Assembly: GCA_003694425.1 (NCBI GenBank) | Contig: RFJX01000174.1 | Location: forward strand, 1 to 8,379 | DNA from: Gammaproteobacteria bacterium | GTDB taxonomy: Bacteria > Pseudomonadota > Gammaproteobacteria > J113 | DNA: 8,379 nucleotides | Reading direction: 5' to 3' | In this document: in pieces, positions 1 through 7,511 of the stretch | How the letters are laid out: every line of letters begins with the position of its first letter | How positions within the stretch are numbered: the first letter of the stretch is position 1 | The notes under the pieces: model-generated | What the model was told of the DNA's origin: nothing | Databases searched by the model: none | What the model saw: only the letters and a program-made list of their open reading frames with translations | Program-made: the position numbers and the translations under genes

Positions 1-3000
1 CATCTGGGGGATGCGCCGGGGGTCCATCGGTCTGTTATTGCCCTCCAGAGGCTGGTGGGCCAGCTCCAGGCGCTCGAAATCCGCGAAGATCGGCCCCTGG
101 TCCACGCCCCTCGGCACCTCGATGGTTCCCTTCGCCTGCCTGCCGTCGATGCGGATCTCCCAGCGCCCGGGATTGCTCGCCGCCGTCACCCGGACCTGGT
201 CGACGCGCTGGCCGTAGATCAGCAACTGGTCCACTTGCAGATCGAGGGCGGTCCCGGGCAGGTCGCCGATCCGGCGGGGATCGATCCGGTCCGGCAGCAT
301 CTCCCGCAGCCAGTTGGTCCATGCGGCCAGGTCCAGTTCCGGAAGGTGACCGTAGATGAGGAACAGGGCATCTGTAGATGGAGGGTTGCCGGCCTTGCCC
401 AGCCTCACCTCGGCCCGCTGCAGCGACAGGCGCCCGCCCCGCTCCTCGAAGCCCAGCTCGCCGGCCAGTAGGTCCCCGTAGCGGAACCGCACCTTGCGGC
501 TGGGTGAGCGGTCGAGCCGGGTGGTTATCTCCAGCCTCCTTGCCTCCTCCGCAGGCTTGCCCAGGGGGGCGGGGGTCTCGAGGGCCAGGCCGCGCAGATC
601 GGACCGGATGACGAGGTCGTATCCCTGCGTATCCTGCCCCGGGCGGAGGGTCGCCTGCCATCGCGCCTGTCCCCTGAGTGCCTTGAGGAAACCGAGTTCC
701 TCCACCCAGCCGGCCCTCCCCTCCGAGAGGGCCGCAAGCCAGGCCGAGGCCGAACCCCGATCCAGCACCCCGCGCAGGGTCACCCCGGGGAATTCGTCCT
801 GCGCCACGATCCGGCTGCGTCCAAGCTCCAGTTCCACGGGCTGTTCCAGCAGGCGGGCGGTGATACGGGTCGGCAACAGCCCCTCGGCATCGAAGGGCAG
901 TCTGCCCTTCAGATCACCCAGGACCAGCCCGGTCTCGCGCTCGCGCAGGGCATTGCCAGTGAGCCGGATTGCCCCGGCCGGCCGGACCCGGTGTTCTCCC
1001 CTGAAGAGGATCTCCAGTCGCAGGTCGAGCCCCAGATCCCCACTGACGTCGATCCTTGCCAGCCGGGCGCCGAGGGTGTCGTTCAGGGGGCTCTGACGGA
1101 CAAAGGCCATGCCCCGGGCCGTGGGGAAGCCGAGCGAACCTTCCACCACTGCCATGGTGGGCTTGCGCAGGTCTGGGATCTCGGCGTGGACCCCCGCGAG
1201 GGGGGTATCGAACAGGGTGCCGCTGGCGACCTCTATCACCACCGATCGGCCGTCGAAGTCGATCTCCGCGTCCAGGGCGGTCACCTCCGGCCACCCTCTG
1301 GCGTAGTCCAGGACCCCGTTTTCCAGGCCCAGGAGCAGCTCGAACCGTCCTTCGCCCGCGGTGAAGGGGTAGTCGGCGACGGCCCCCCTGAAGACCACAC
1401 CACCTCCCAGGGTGCCGGCGTGGAGGCCCTCCTTCAGCCACGCCTCACCCTTTGCGGGGAGGAGACCGGTCGGCAGGCGGGCCAGGAAATCGACGGCATC
1501 CGCGTTGTGCAGGAAGCCGACCAGGTCGAGGCGGGGGGATTGTCCCGGTAGTCCCGGGTCGGTCATCCTGGCCCGCAGGGCGAGATCGGCTCCGCCCCAG
1601 CGCAGGGCCAGGTGCCGGACCTCCAGCTCCCGGCGCCTGCCCTGCAGGTCCCAGTTGAGCAGGCCCTCCGCCTGCCTCAGTTCCAGTGGCTCGGTACCCC
1701 CCCGGATCGTCACGTCCCGGCTGTCCAGGCGCAGGGTGCCACCCCGGGGGTCCATCACCAGCTCACCGGAAAGTCCTTCCAGCGCGGGCCATGGATCCAC
1801 GCGCTCCACCTCCAGCCGGCGCACCCCGCCGCGGAGGAAGAAGCGCCCTCCCGCCGGCCCGTCGAACCAGGCCGCGGTGACATCGGTGAGGTCTCCGCGG
1901 GGATTGAGGCGGACCAGGGTCGGATCCGAGGCAAACCCCAGTCCACCTGCGCGCAGCAGGGGAATGATGTCCTGGAGCCGGAGGGTGGTCGCCTGGATGA
2001 TCACCCAGGGCTGGGCTGCCTTCCAGTTGACCGTGGCGACCAGCTCGCTCAGCGGCCAGTCTCCATTGCTGCTGCGCAGCCGGAGACCTCCGGCGTGGAG
2101 CCGCCAGCTGTCGTCCCCTGTCCGGTGGAAGCTGACATCGGCCTCCACCTGCCGGAAGTTGAGCGTGCCGTCCACGACCATGTCGCTGAGGGTGATGTGA
2201 CCCTGGCCATCGAGCAGGCGGGCATTCTTCCAGTGGCTCCAGATCCGGTAGCCGATGGACTCCGGGAGCGGGATACCGGCCTCACCGGAGAGGCCCACGA
2301 GTTCACCCGGCCAGGCCCCTTCGCCGCCGATGTAGATGGTCCCCTCCCAGTCGCCGCTGAAGGGATCGCCCTCACTGTCGAGGGCAAGCTGGAGCCGGTG
2401 GGGTCGGGTACCGGGCAGGTGGAGGGTGGCGTCGATCTGCCAGCGTGCGCCGTCATTGCGCAGTCGTACCGTGACCGGTTCCAGGCGCGTCGGGGGATGC
2501 TTCAGCCGGAGGTCTTCCCAGATGAGGCTGGCATTGCGCAATTCCAGGTCGCTCTGGTTTCTCAGCCAGCCGACCAGTTCGATGAAGGCGTCCTGCTGCT
2601 TGGTCTCCAGGCTGAGTACGCTGAGGCTGCCGTCCTCCTCCCGGGTGATCCCGAGCCGGGCCCCTTCGACCCAGAGTCGATGCAGGGTCGGATTGCGGTT
2701 CAGCAGGGAGGTGAGCGGATCGATCACCACTCCGGCGGTATCGAAGTGGGCCAGCAGTGCACCCTGTTCCGGCTCCAGCAGGCGCACATTGGTGAGGATC
2801 AGCTCCGGGCTCCAGCCGATCCAGCGGGCCTGAAGCTGGTCGAACTCCACCCGCGCGTGGAGGGCGACCCCCAGCCAGCCGGCAATGGGATCGGAGAAGC
2901 GGTCGATATTGGGCAGGCTCACCCGTACCAGCGTCACCGCAACAGCGGCCAGCACGATCAGGGCTGCTGCCGTCGACCAGCAGAGCCGCAGGCAGCGTCG

Positions 3001-3027
3001 CAGGAAATTGACCGGGGCGGGCGCCAC
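1..3027 (-). CDS. yhdP: YhdP family AsmA-like envelope protein (3' end outside the window)
   Basis: The frame is open for 1009 codons from a GTG at 3027 to the window edge, with no in-frame stop. E. coli YhdP has about 1266 residues, so roughly the last fifth is missing. Residues about 16-36 form one hydrophobic segment (AAALIVLAAVAVTLVRVSLP), an inner-membrane anchor. It is followed by PNIDRFSDPIAGWLG and a WIGWSPELILTNVRLL stretch typical of the N terminus of this family. The rest is a long run of amphipathic beta-rich repeats, as expected of the periplasmic groove. Family knowledge: YhdP, with TamB and YdbH, helps move phospholipids from the inner to the outer membrane. It lies 54 nt after the rng stop, the conserved gammaproteobacterial order, so it is probably co-transcribed with rng. 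No ATG exists between the rng stop and the anchor, which is why GTG was chosen; no clear Shine-Dalgarno precedes it. The frame shows no frameshift. Confidence 0.9.
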   Translation of the reverse strand, partial: MAPAPVNFLRRCLRLCWSTAAALIVLAAVAVTLVRVSLPNIDRFSDPIAGWLGVALHARVEFDQLQARWIGWSPELILTNVRLLEPEQGALLAHFDTAGVVIDPLTSLLNRNPTLHRLWVEGARLGITREEDGSLSVLSLETKQQDAFIELVGWLRNQSDLELRNASLIWEDLRLKHPPTRLEPVTVRLRNDGARWQIDATLHLPGTRPHRLQLALDSEGDPFSGDWEGTIYIGGEGAWPGELVGLSGEAGIPLPESIGYRIWSHWKNARLLDGQGHITLSDMVVDGTLNFRQVEADVSFHRTGDDSWRLHAGGLRLRSSNGDWPLSELVATVNWKAAQPWVIIQATTLRLQDIIPLLRAGGLGFASDPTLVRLNPRGDLTDVTAAWFDGPAGGRFFLRGGVRRLEVERVDPWPALEGLSGELVMDPRGGTLRLDSRDVTIRGGTEPLELRQAEGLLNWDLQGRRRELEVRHLALRWGGADLALRARMTDPGLPGQSPRLDLVGFLHNADAVDFLARLPTGLLPAKGEAWLKEGLHAGTLGGGVVFRGAVADYPFTAGEGRFELLLGLENGVLDYARGWPEVTALDAEIDFDGRSVVIEVASGTLFDTPLAGVHAEIPDLRKPTMAVVEGSLGFPTARGMAFVRQSPLNDTLGARLARIDVSGDLGLDLRLEILFRGEHRVRPAGAIRLTGNALRERETGLVLGDLKGRLPFDAEGLLPTRITARLLEQPVELELGRSRIVAQDEFPGVTLRGVLDRGSASAWLAALSEGRAGWVEELGFLKALRGQARWQATLRPGQDTQGYDLVIRSDLRGLALETPAPLGKPAEEARRLEITTRLDRSPSRKVRFRYGDLLAGELGFEERGGRLSLQRAEVRLGKAGNPPSTDALFLIYGHLPELDLAAWTNWLREMLPDRIDPRRIGDLPGTALDLQVDQLLIYGQRVDQVRVTAASNPGRWEIRIDGRQAKGTIEVPRGVDQGPIFADFERLELAHQPLEGNNRPMDPRRIPQM

Positions 3028-3081
3028 GTGACCGCGGTTCAGCCGATGACGGCCCCCGGCCCGTTGCCGGATGAACAGGGG

Positions 3082-4566
3082 CTAGAGCAGGACCACATCA
3101 TATTGTTCCTGCCGGTAACTGCTGTCGGCCTGCAGCTTGATGGGGCGATTGATGAAGCTCTCCAGCTCTGCCACGCTCGTGCTCTCTTCCTCGGTCAGCA
3201 TGTCCACCACCTCCGGGGAGGCCACCACCAGGAGCTGCTGGGTGTCGAACTGGCGCGCCTCGCGCAGGATCTCGCGCAGGATCTCGTAACAGACGGTCTG
3301 CGCGGTCTTGATGGTGCCACGACCGTGGCAGGTGGGGCAGCTTTCGCACAGTACCTGTTCCAGGCTCTCGCGGGTGCGCTTGCGGGTCAGCTGAACCAGC
3401 CCGAGCGAGGTGATCTCGCTGATGGTGGTCTTGACATGGTCCCGCTCCAGGGCCTTCTCCAGGGCCCGCAGGACCTGTTCCCGGTGCTCCGGTTCGTGCA
3501 TGTCGATGAAGTCGATGATGATGATGCCGCCGAGATTGCGCAGCCGCAGTTGCCGGGCAATCGCCTGGGCCGCCTCCAGGTTGGTCTTGAAGATGGTCTC
3601 TTCCAGATTGCGATGGCCGACGAAGGCGCCGGTGTTGATGTCGATGGTGGTCATCGCCTCGGTCTGATCGATGACGATGTGGCCGCCCGATTTCAGCTCC
3701 ACGGTACGCTGGAGCGCCTTCTGGATCTCGTCCTCGGCGGAATAGAGGTCCATGATGGGCCGTTCGCCCGGATAGTGTTCGATGCATCCCGCGAGTTCCG
3801 GTACGAACTTGTCGGCGAAGGCCCGGACCCGGTGACAGGCCTCCCTCGAGTCGATACGGATCCGCTCGACGCCGTCGGAGGGCTGGTCGCGCAGGATCCG
3901 GATCTCCAGCGGCAGGTCACGGTAGATGAGGCCAACCCCGTTGCCCTGCTCCGCCTCCTTGCGGATGGAGTCCCACAGGCGATGGAGGAACCGGATCTCC
4001 CGGGCCAGTTCCTCCTGCGAGGCCCCCTCGGCGGCGGTCCGGACGATGTACCCGCCCCTCTCCTGTCCCTCCTCCTGCGCCAGCGAGACGACGAGCTCCC
4101 GCAGGCGCTCGCGTTCCTCCTCCTGCTCGATGCGCTGGGAGACCCCCGTGCACCCTCCCCGGGGGAGATAGACCATTAGCCGGGAGGGGAGGGCGATCTG
4201 GGTGGTCAGGCGGGCCCCCTTGCCCCCGATGGGGTCCTTCGTGACCTGCACCAGCAGGGTGTCCCCCTCCCGGATGAGGGACTCGATCGGCGCCGTGCTG
4301 TTCCTGCGGCAATTCTCCGGCAATTCCACGGAGGTCCCGGGGGTATCGAGATCCGAGATGTGGAGGAAGGCGGTGCGCAGGTCCCCGATCTCCAGGAATG
4401 CGGCCTGCATTCCGGGCAGTACGCGGGAGACCTGGCCCCGGTAGATGTTCCCCACCAGGCCGCGTTTGCGGCTGCGCTCGATCTGGATCTCCTGCAGCAC
4501 GCCATTCTCGATGACGCCTACCCGGGTCTCCTGCGGGGTGACATTGACCAGGATTTCTTGTGACAT
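3082..4566 (-). CDS. rng: Ribonuclease G
   Basis: The 494-residue product (E. coli RNase G has 489) is a single-strand-specific endoribonuclease of the RNase E/G family, acting in 16S rRNA 5'-end maturation and mRNA decay in the cytoplasm. It begins MSQEILVNVTPQETRV, near-identical in pattern to E. coli. The S1 domain begins around residue 38 (GNIYRGQVSRVLPGMQAAF). The catalytic DNase I-like core carries TTIDINTGAFVGHRN and IIIIDFIDM. By alignment with RNase E D303, N305 and D346, the metal-binding residues are D309, N311 and D352, with the same spacing. The zinc-link CPTC is at residues 410-413. There is no long C-terminal scaffold domain, so this is RNase G and not RNase E. The frame runs on upstream to an ATG at 4635, but family alignment fixes the start at 4566. 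No strong Shine-Dalgarno is visible. Unlike in enterics, maf is not directly upstream; the neighbour is a divergent GlgC-like gene. Confidence 0.97.
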   Translation of the reverse strand: MSQEILVNVTPQETRVGVIENGVLQEIQIERSRKRGLVGNIYRGQVSRVLPGMQAAFLEIGDLRTAFLHISDLDTPGTSVELPENCRRNSTAPIESLIREGDTLLVQVTKDPIGGKGARLTTQIALPSRLMVYLPRGGCTGVSQRIEQEEERERLRELVVSLAQEEGQERGGYIVRTAAEGASQEELAREIRFLHRLWDSIRKEAEQGNGVGLIYRDLPLEIRILRDQPSDGVERIRIDSREACHRVRAFADKFVPELAGCIEHYPGERPIMDLYSAEDEIQKALQRTVELKSGGHIVIDQTEAMTTIDINTGAFVGHRNLEETIFKTNLEAAQAIARQLRLRNLGGIIIIDFIDMHEPEHREQVLRALEKALERDHVKTTISEITSLGLVQLTRKRTRESLEQVLCESCPTCHGRGTIKTAQTVCYEILREILREARQFDTQQLLVVASPEVVDMLTEEESTSVAELESFINRPIKLQADSSYRQEQYDVVLL

Positions 4567-4748
4567 GGGTGAACGGGAAGGTCTGATATACTGCGCCACT
4601 GATGACTTGGCCGCAGTCGCGGCTCCTGCCTGCACCTTACTTTAACCTGTTTTGCAGGGAACCCCTAACAAGACATTGAAAATTCCAGCTCACGCGCCAT
4701 CGCATCACCAGTGGCGCCATGGTGCCGAACCGCAGTGACAGGGAGACC
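4567..4748. promoter_or_regulatory. Divergent intergenic region between rng and the GlgC-like gene
   Basis: This 182-nt gap must hold the start signals of both transcription units, because rng-yhdP leaves to the left and the GlgC-like/glcD pair to the right. Its centre (about 4640-4685) is visibly richer in A+T than the flanking genes. On the minus strand a TATATC (4590 to 4585) could be a -10 box 18 nt before the rng start, but no good -35 lies at the right distance. On the plus strand TTGAAA (4676-4681) is a fair -35, with only a weak TCGCAT (4700-4705) as its -10 after an 18-nt spacer. No operator, riboswitch or clear terminator was recognised. The region's role is inferred from gene orientation; the individual boxes are weak. 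Confidence 0.4.
4740..4745 (+). promoter_or_regulatory. Candidate ribosome binding site deciding the GlgC-like start
   Basis: AGGGAG lies three bases before the ATG at 4749. The spacing is shorter than ideal. The in-frame alternative ATG at 4719 has no purine-rich stretch before it and would add ten residues (MVPNRSDRET) that do not resemble the family. The site therefore favours 4749, without proving it. Confidence 0.45.
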
Positions 4749-5951
4749 ATGACGGAACAGATCCTCTGCGTGATGCTCGCCTACGGAGAGGGCCGGGAGC
4801 TCGAGCCCCTGACCCGCCGCCGGCCGAAGGCCGCGGTCCCCTTCGGGGGTAACTACCGGGTGATCGACTTCCCCCTCAGCAACTGCCTGCGTTCCGGGAT
4901 CCGCCGGATCCTGGTGCTCACCCAGTACCGTTCCCACTCCCTGCACAAGCATCTGCGTGACGGCTGGTCCATTTTCAACCCGGAGCTGGACGAGTTCGTC
5001 ACCGCGGTTCCGCCACAGGGACACAATGGCGGGCACGGGTACCGGGGGGGTGCGGACGCCCTCCATCAGACCATCGACCTGATCGAGCGCAACAGCGACC
5101 GGGAGGTTCTGGTGCTCTCCGGGGCCCAGATTTACCGCATGGATTATGCTGCGATGGCCGCCTTCCACCGGGAGCAGGGGGCCGAAGTGACCCTGGCCTG
5201 CATCCGCTGCAGGGAGGATGAGCAGCTCCCGCCGGTGCCCGGGGTGGAGATGGATGCCGGAGGACGTATCCGCTCGCTGACCCCGCCAGGGGAGGGAGAC
5301 CGCTGGCGCTTCATGGAGATCGCCCTGTTCGAGCGGGACCTGCTGGTCGAGGCCCTGCGCCGGGATGCCGCCGACCCCGGATCCGGCCATGACCTCTCCG
5401 GGGACCTGATCCCTGCCCTGGTCCGTGAGCACAGGGTGATGGGCTACGAATTCGGGGCCGCATCCGGCAGGGTCACCCCCGACCGCTACTGGCAGAAGCT
5501 CTGCTCCCTGGACGACTATTACCGGTCCAACATGGACCTGCTGCGGACCGACTCGCCACTGGAGATGTATCAGCCGGACTGGCCGATCCGGAGCTACCGC
5601 AGCCAGACCCCGCCGGCCCGGACGGTCCCCGGGCACTCCAGCAACGAGGGACTGTTCGTCAATTCGATGGTGGCCGGTGGCACGGTCATCGCCGGTGGCG
5701 GCGTCAATCACAGCATCCTCTTCCCCAACGTGTTCGTCGATGACGGGGGTATCGTCGAGGATGCCATCCTCTTCCCCGGGGTCCGGGTGGGTGAGGGCGC
5801 ACGGCTGCACCACTGTATCGTCGAGGAGGACGTCGTCATTCCGGCAGGCGAGCAGATAGGGGTGGACCCGGAACGGGACCGGGAGCGCTTCCTCGTCACG
5901 GAGGGTGGTGTGGTGGTGGTCACTGCCGACTCCTTCGGCGGTGAGGAGTGA
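4749..5951 (+). CDS. GlgC-family ADP-glucose pyrophosphorylase paralogue, predicted catalytically inactive
   Basis: The 400-residue product has the layout of glucose-1-phosphate adenylyltransferase: an N-terminal nucleotidyltransferase domain (about 1-270) and a C-terminal left-handed beta-helix (about 300-390). Family signatures persist: AAVPFGGNYRVIDFPLSN, SGIRRILVLTQYRSHSL, DGWSIFNPELDEF, YRGGADAL, HDLSGDLIP and DWPIRSY. The active site does not persist. The GGRGTRL loop reads YGEGREL (12-18), so the first Gly is Tyr and the catalytic Arg is Glu. GDH reads GAQ (125-127), losing the metal Asp (E. coli D142). YWRD reads YWQK (247-250), losing the second metal Asp (D276). EKP reads TPP (178-180), losing the glucose-1-phosphate Lys (K195). 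SMGIY reads FMEIA. Residue equivalences are by eye against remembered E. coli GlgC. It likely serves as a regulatory or partner subunit, by analogy with Firmicutes GlgD; a changed substrate is possible. It probably forms an operon with glcD, 21 nt downstream. Databases may simply label it glgC. Confidence 0.93.
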   Translation: MTEQILCVMLAYGEGRELEPLTRRRPKAAVPFGGNYRVIDFPLSNCLRSGIRRILVLTQYRSHSLHKHLRDGWSIFNPELDEFVTAVPPQGHNGGHGYRGGADALHQTIDLIERNSDREVLVLSGAQIYRMDYAAMAAFHREQGAEVTLACIRCREDEQLPPVPGVEMDAGGRIRSLTPPGEGDRWRFMEIALFERDLLVEALRRDAADPGSGHDLSGDLIPALVREHRVMGYEFGAASGRVTPDRYWQKLCSLDDYYRSNMDLLRTDSPLEMYQPDWPIRSYRSQTPPARTVPGHSSNEGLFVNSMVAGGTVIAGGGVNHSILFPNVFVDDGGIVEDAILFPGVRVGEGARLHHCIVEEDVVIPAGEQIGVDPERDRERFLVTEGGVVVVTADSFGGEE

Positions 5952-5956
5952 GCGGG

Positions 5957-5964
5957 AAGGGGGA
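5957..5964 (+). promoter_or_regulatory. Ribosome binding site for the GTG start of glcD
   Basis: A purine run AAGGGGGA sits 8 nt before the GTG at 5973, a normal spacing. It lies in the 21-nt gap after the stop of the GlgC-like gene. This supports both the GTG start and translation from a shared transcript. Confidence 0.55.
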
Positions 5965-5972
5965 CCGGCAAG

Positions 5973-7475
5973 GTGGTCGATGAACCTTCTGCACCCCCCG
6001 CCGCCACCGGCGAGTCACGCCAGCGGCTCCGGAAGCTGACCCGGGCACTGGAGAAGGTGCTCCCCACGGAGGGACTGGTCACCGGGCCCGAGGCACGCCG
6101 GGTCTACGAATGCGACGGCCTTTCCGCCTATCGCCGGGTCCCCGGCCTGGTCGCCCTGCCGTCCTCGGTGGAGGAGGTGGTGGCGGTGATCGACCTGTGC
6201 CGGGAGCACGCGGTTCCAGTGGTGACCCGGGGCGCCGGCACCGGACTCTCCGGCGGGGCCCTGCCGCTGGAGGAGGGTCTGCTCCTGAGCATGACCCGGA
6301 TGAACCGGATCCTGGAGCTGGACCCGCAGCGCCGGATCGCCCGGGTCGAGCCGGGGGTGCGCAATCTCGCCATCAGCGAGGCCGCGGCCCCTCATGGCCT
6401 CTATTACGCCCCCGATCCCTCCTCCCAGGTCGCCTGCTCCATCGGCGGCAACGTGGCCGAGAATTCCGGTGGGGTGCACTGCCTCAAGTACGGGCTGACC
6501 GTGCACAACCTCCTCGGCCTGGAGCTGGTCACCATCGAGGGTGAACGGCTGCGGATCGGCGGGGAGGCGCCCGATTCCCCCGGTTACGACCTGCTGGCCC
6601 TGCTCACCGGATCCGAGGGGCTCCTGGGCGTCGTGGTCGGGGCCACGGTCCGCCTCCTGCCGCTGCCGCAGGAGGTGGCGGTGCTGCTCGCCGCCTTCGA
6701 CTCCGTGGAGCAGGCCGGCGCCGCGGTGGCCGGCATCATCGGTTCAGGCCTGGTTCCGGCCGGACTGGAGATGATGGACGAGCTGGCGATCCGCGCGGCG
6801 GAGGACTACATCCATGCCGGTTACCCGCTTGCGGCCCGGGCCATGCTGCTGTGCGAGCTGGATGGTACCGCCGCCGAGGTGGCAGAGGACACGGAGCGGG
6901 TCAGGGCCCTGTTCGAGGCCCATGACGCCCTCGAGGTCCGGGTGGCCACCGATCCGGCCGAGCGTGCCCGCCTGTGGGCGGGGCGCAAGGCCGCCTTCCC
7001 CGCCCTGGGCCGCATCGCCCCGGACTACTACTGCATGGACGGCACCATTCCCCGTCACCGGCTGGCCGAGGTGCTCTCGGCGATCGGGGAGATGTCCCGC
7101 GCCTACCGGCTGCCGGTGGCCAACGTCTTTCACGCCGGTGACGGCAACCTCCATCCGCTGATTGCCTACGACGCCAACGACCCCGGCCAGCTGGCCCGCG
7201 CCGAGGCCTTCGGCGAGTCGATCCTGAAGCTCTGCGTGGCGGTCGGGGGGACCGTCACCGGCGAGCACGGGGTGGGGATGGAGAAGCTGCGCCCGATGTG
7301 CGGCCAGTTCAGCCCGGCCGAACTGGAGCAGTTCCACGCCGTGCGCCGGGCCTTCGATCCGCAGGAGCTGCTCAACCCGGGCAAGGCGGTGCCCACCCTG
7401 GCCCGCTGTGCCGAATGGGGCGGCATGCACGTCCACGCCGGGCAGCTGCCCTTCCCCGAGCTGGAGCGGTTCTGA
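5973..7475 (+). CDS. glcD: Glycolate oxidase subunit GlcD (FAD-linked oxidase)
   Basis: The product is 500 residues, against 499 in E. coli GlcD, and aligns along its whole length. GlcD is the FAD-binding subunit of the membrane-associated GlcDEF complex, which oxidises glycolate to glyoxylate and passes electrons to the respiratory chain. The N-terminal PCMH-type FAD domain shows YECDGLSAYR (45-54), VVTRGAGTGLSGGALP (83-98), YYAPDPSSQVACSIGGNVAE (144-163) and LLALLTGSEGLLGV (207-220). The C-terminal FAD-oxidase domain shows DYYCMDGTIPR (351-361), NVFHAGDGNLHPL (384-396) and GEHGVGMEKL (430-439); their histidines and glutamate match those lining the active site in this family. The tail MHVHAGQLPFPELERF matches the E. 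coli ending closely. Translation starts at GTG. Neither glcE nor glcF follows; the next gene is convergent. In an autotroph, glycolate would come from RuBisCO oxygenation, but that is an inference. Confidence 0.96.
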   Translation: MVDEPSAPPAATGESRQRLRKLTRALEKVLPTEGLVTGPEARRVYECDGLSAYRRVPGLVALPSSVEEVVAVIDLCREHAVPVVTRGAGTGLSGGALPLEEGLLLSMTRMNRILELDPQRRIARVEPGVRNLAISEAAAPHGLYYAPDPSSQVACSIGGNVAENSGGVHCLKYGLTVHNLLGLELVTIEGERLRIGGEAPDSPGYDLLALLTGSEGLLGVVVGATVRLLPLPQEVAVLLAAFDSVEQAGAAVAGIIGSGLVPAGLEMMDELAIRAAEDYIHAGYPLAARAMLLCELDGTAAEVAEDTERVRALFEAHDALEVRVATDPAERARLWAGRKAAFPALGRIAPDYYCMDGTIPRHRLAEVLSAIGEMSRAYRLPVANVFHAGDGNLHPLIAYDANDPGQLARAEAFGESILKLCVAVGGTVTGEHGVGMEKLRPMCGQFSPAELEQFHAVRRAFDPQELLNPGKAVPTLARCAEWGGMHVHAGQLPFPELERF

Positions 7476-7484
7476 TCGTTTCCT

Positions 7485-7511
7485 CACCACGGAGACACGG
7501 AGAGCACGGAG
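7485..7511 (+). repeat. Left inverted-repeat arm of three CACGGAG heptads
   Basis: Three exact copies of CACGGAG begin at 7488, 7496 and 7505, so they are spaced 8 and 9 nt apart, preceded by CAC. The arm starts ten bases after the glcD stop codon. It is the inverted partner of the arm at 7757-7783, matching at 24 of 27 positions. From memory, similar CACGGAG-heptad sequences are dispersed in intergenic DNA of many bacteria; this should be confirmed by a genome search. Confidence 0.8.

Noticed and set aside
3261..3286. Perfect tandem duplication of a 12-nt unit, CGCGCAGGATCT
   Set aside because: It encodes the EILREILRE segment of RNase G, which is similarly repetitive in E. coli (EIMREIVR), so it is ordinary protein sequence.
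1612..4179. An 855-codon open frame on the plus strand
   Set aside because: It is the exact codon-register antisense of yhdP and rng, which share one frame. GC-rich genes lacking TTA, CTA and TCA codons leave this antisense frame open. Its translation resembles no family, whereas the minus-strand products are clear.
4567..4635. A 23-residue N-terminal extension of RNase G from an upstream ATG
   Set aside because: The family starts at the MSQEILVNVTP segment, and the extra residues have no counterpart in RNase G.
4711..4724. Imperfect palindrome GGCGCCATGGTGCC as a possible operator
   Set aside because: It has one mismatch in the pairing, is short, and is made of bases common in this GC-rich sequence. 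Nothing else supports a binding site.
4719..4748. An upstream ATG adding ten residues to the GlgC-like protein
   Set aside because: No ribosome binding site precedes it, and the extra residues do not resemble the family; the ATG at 4749 is preferred, though not certain.
4665..5813. A 382-codon minus-strand frame opposite the GlgC-like gene
   Set aside because: Antisense shadow of a well-recognised coding sequence; the translation shows no recognisable domain.
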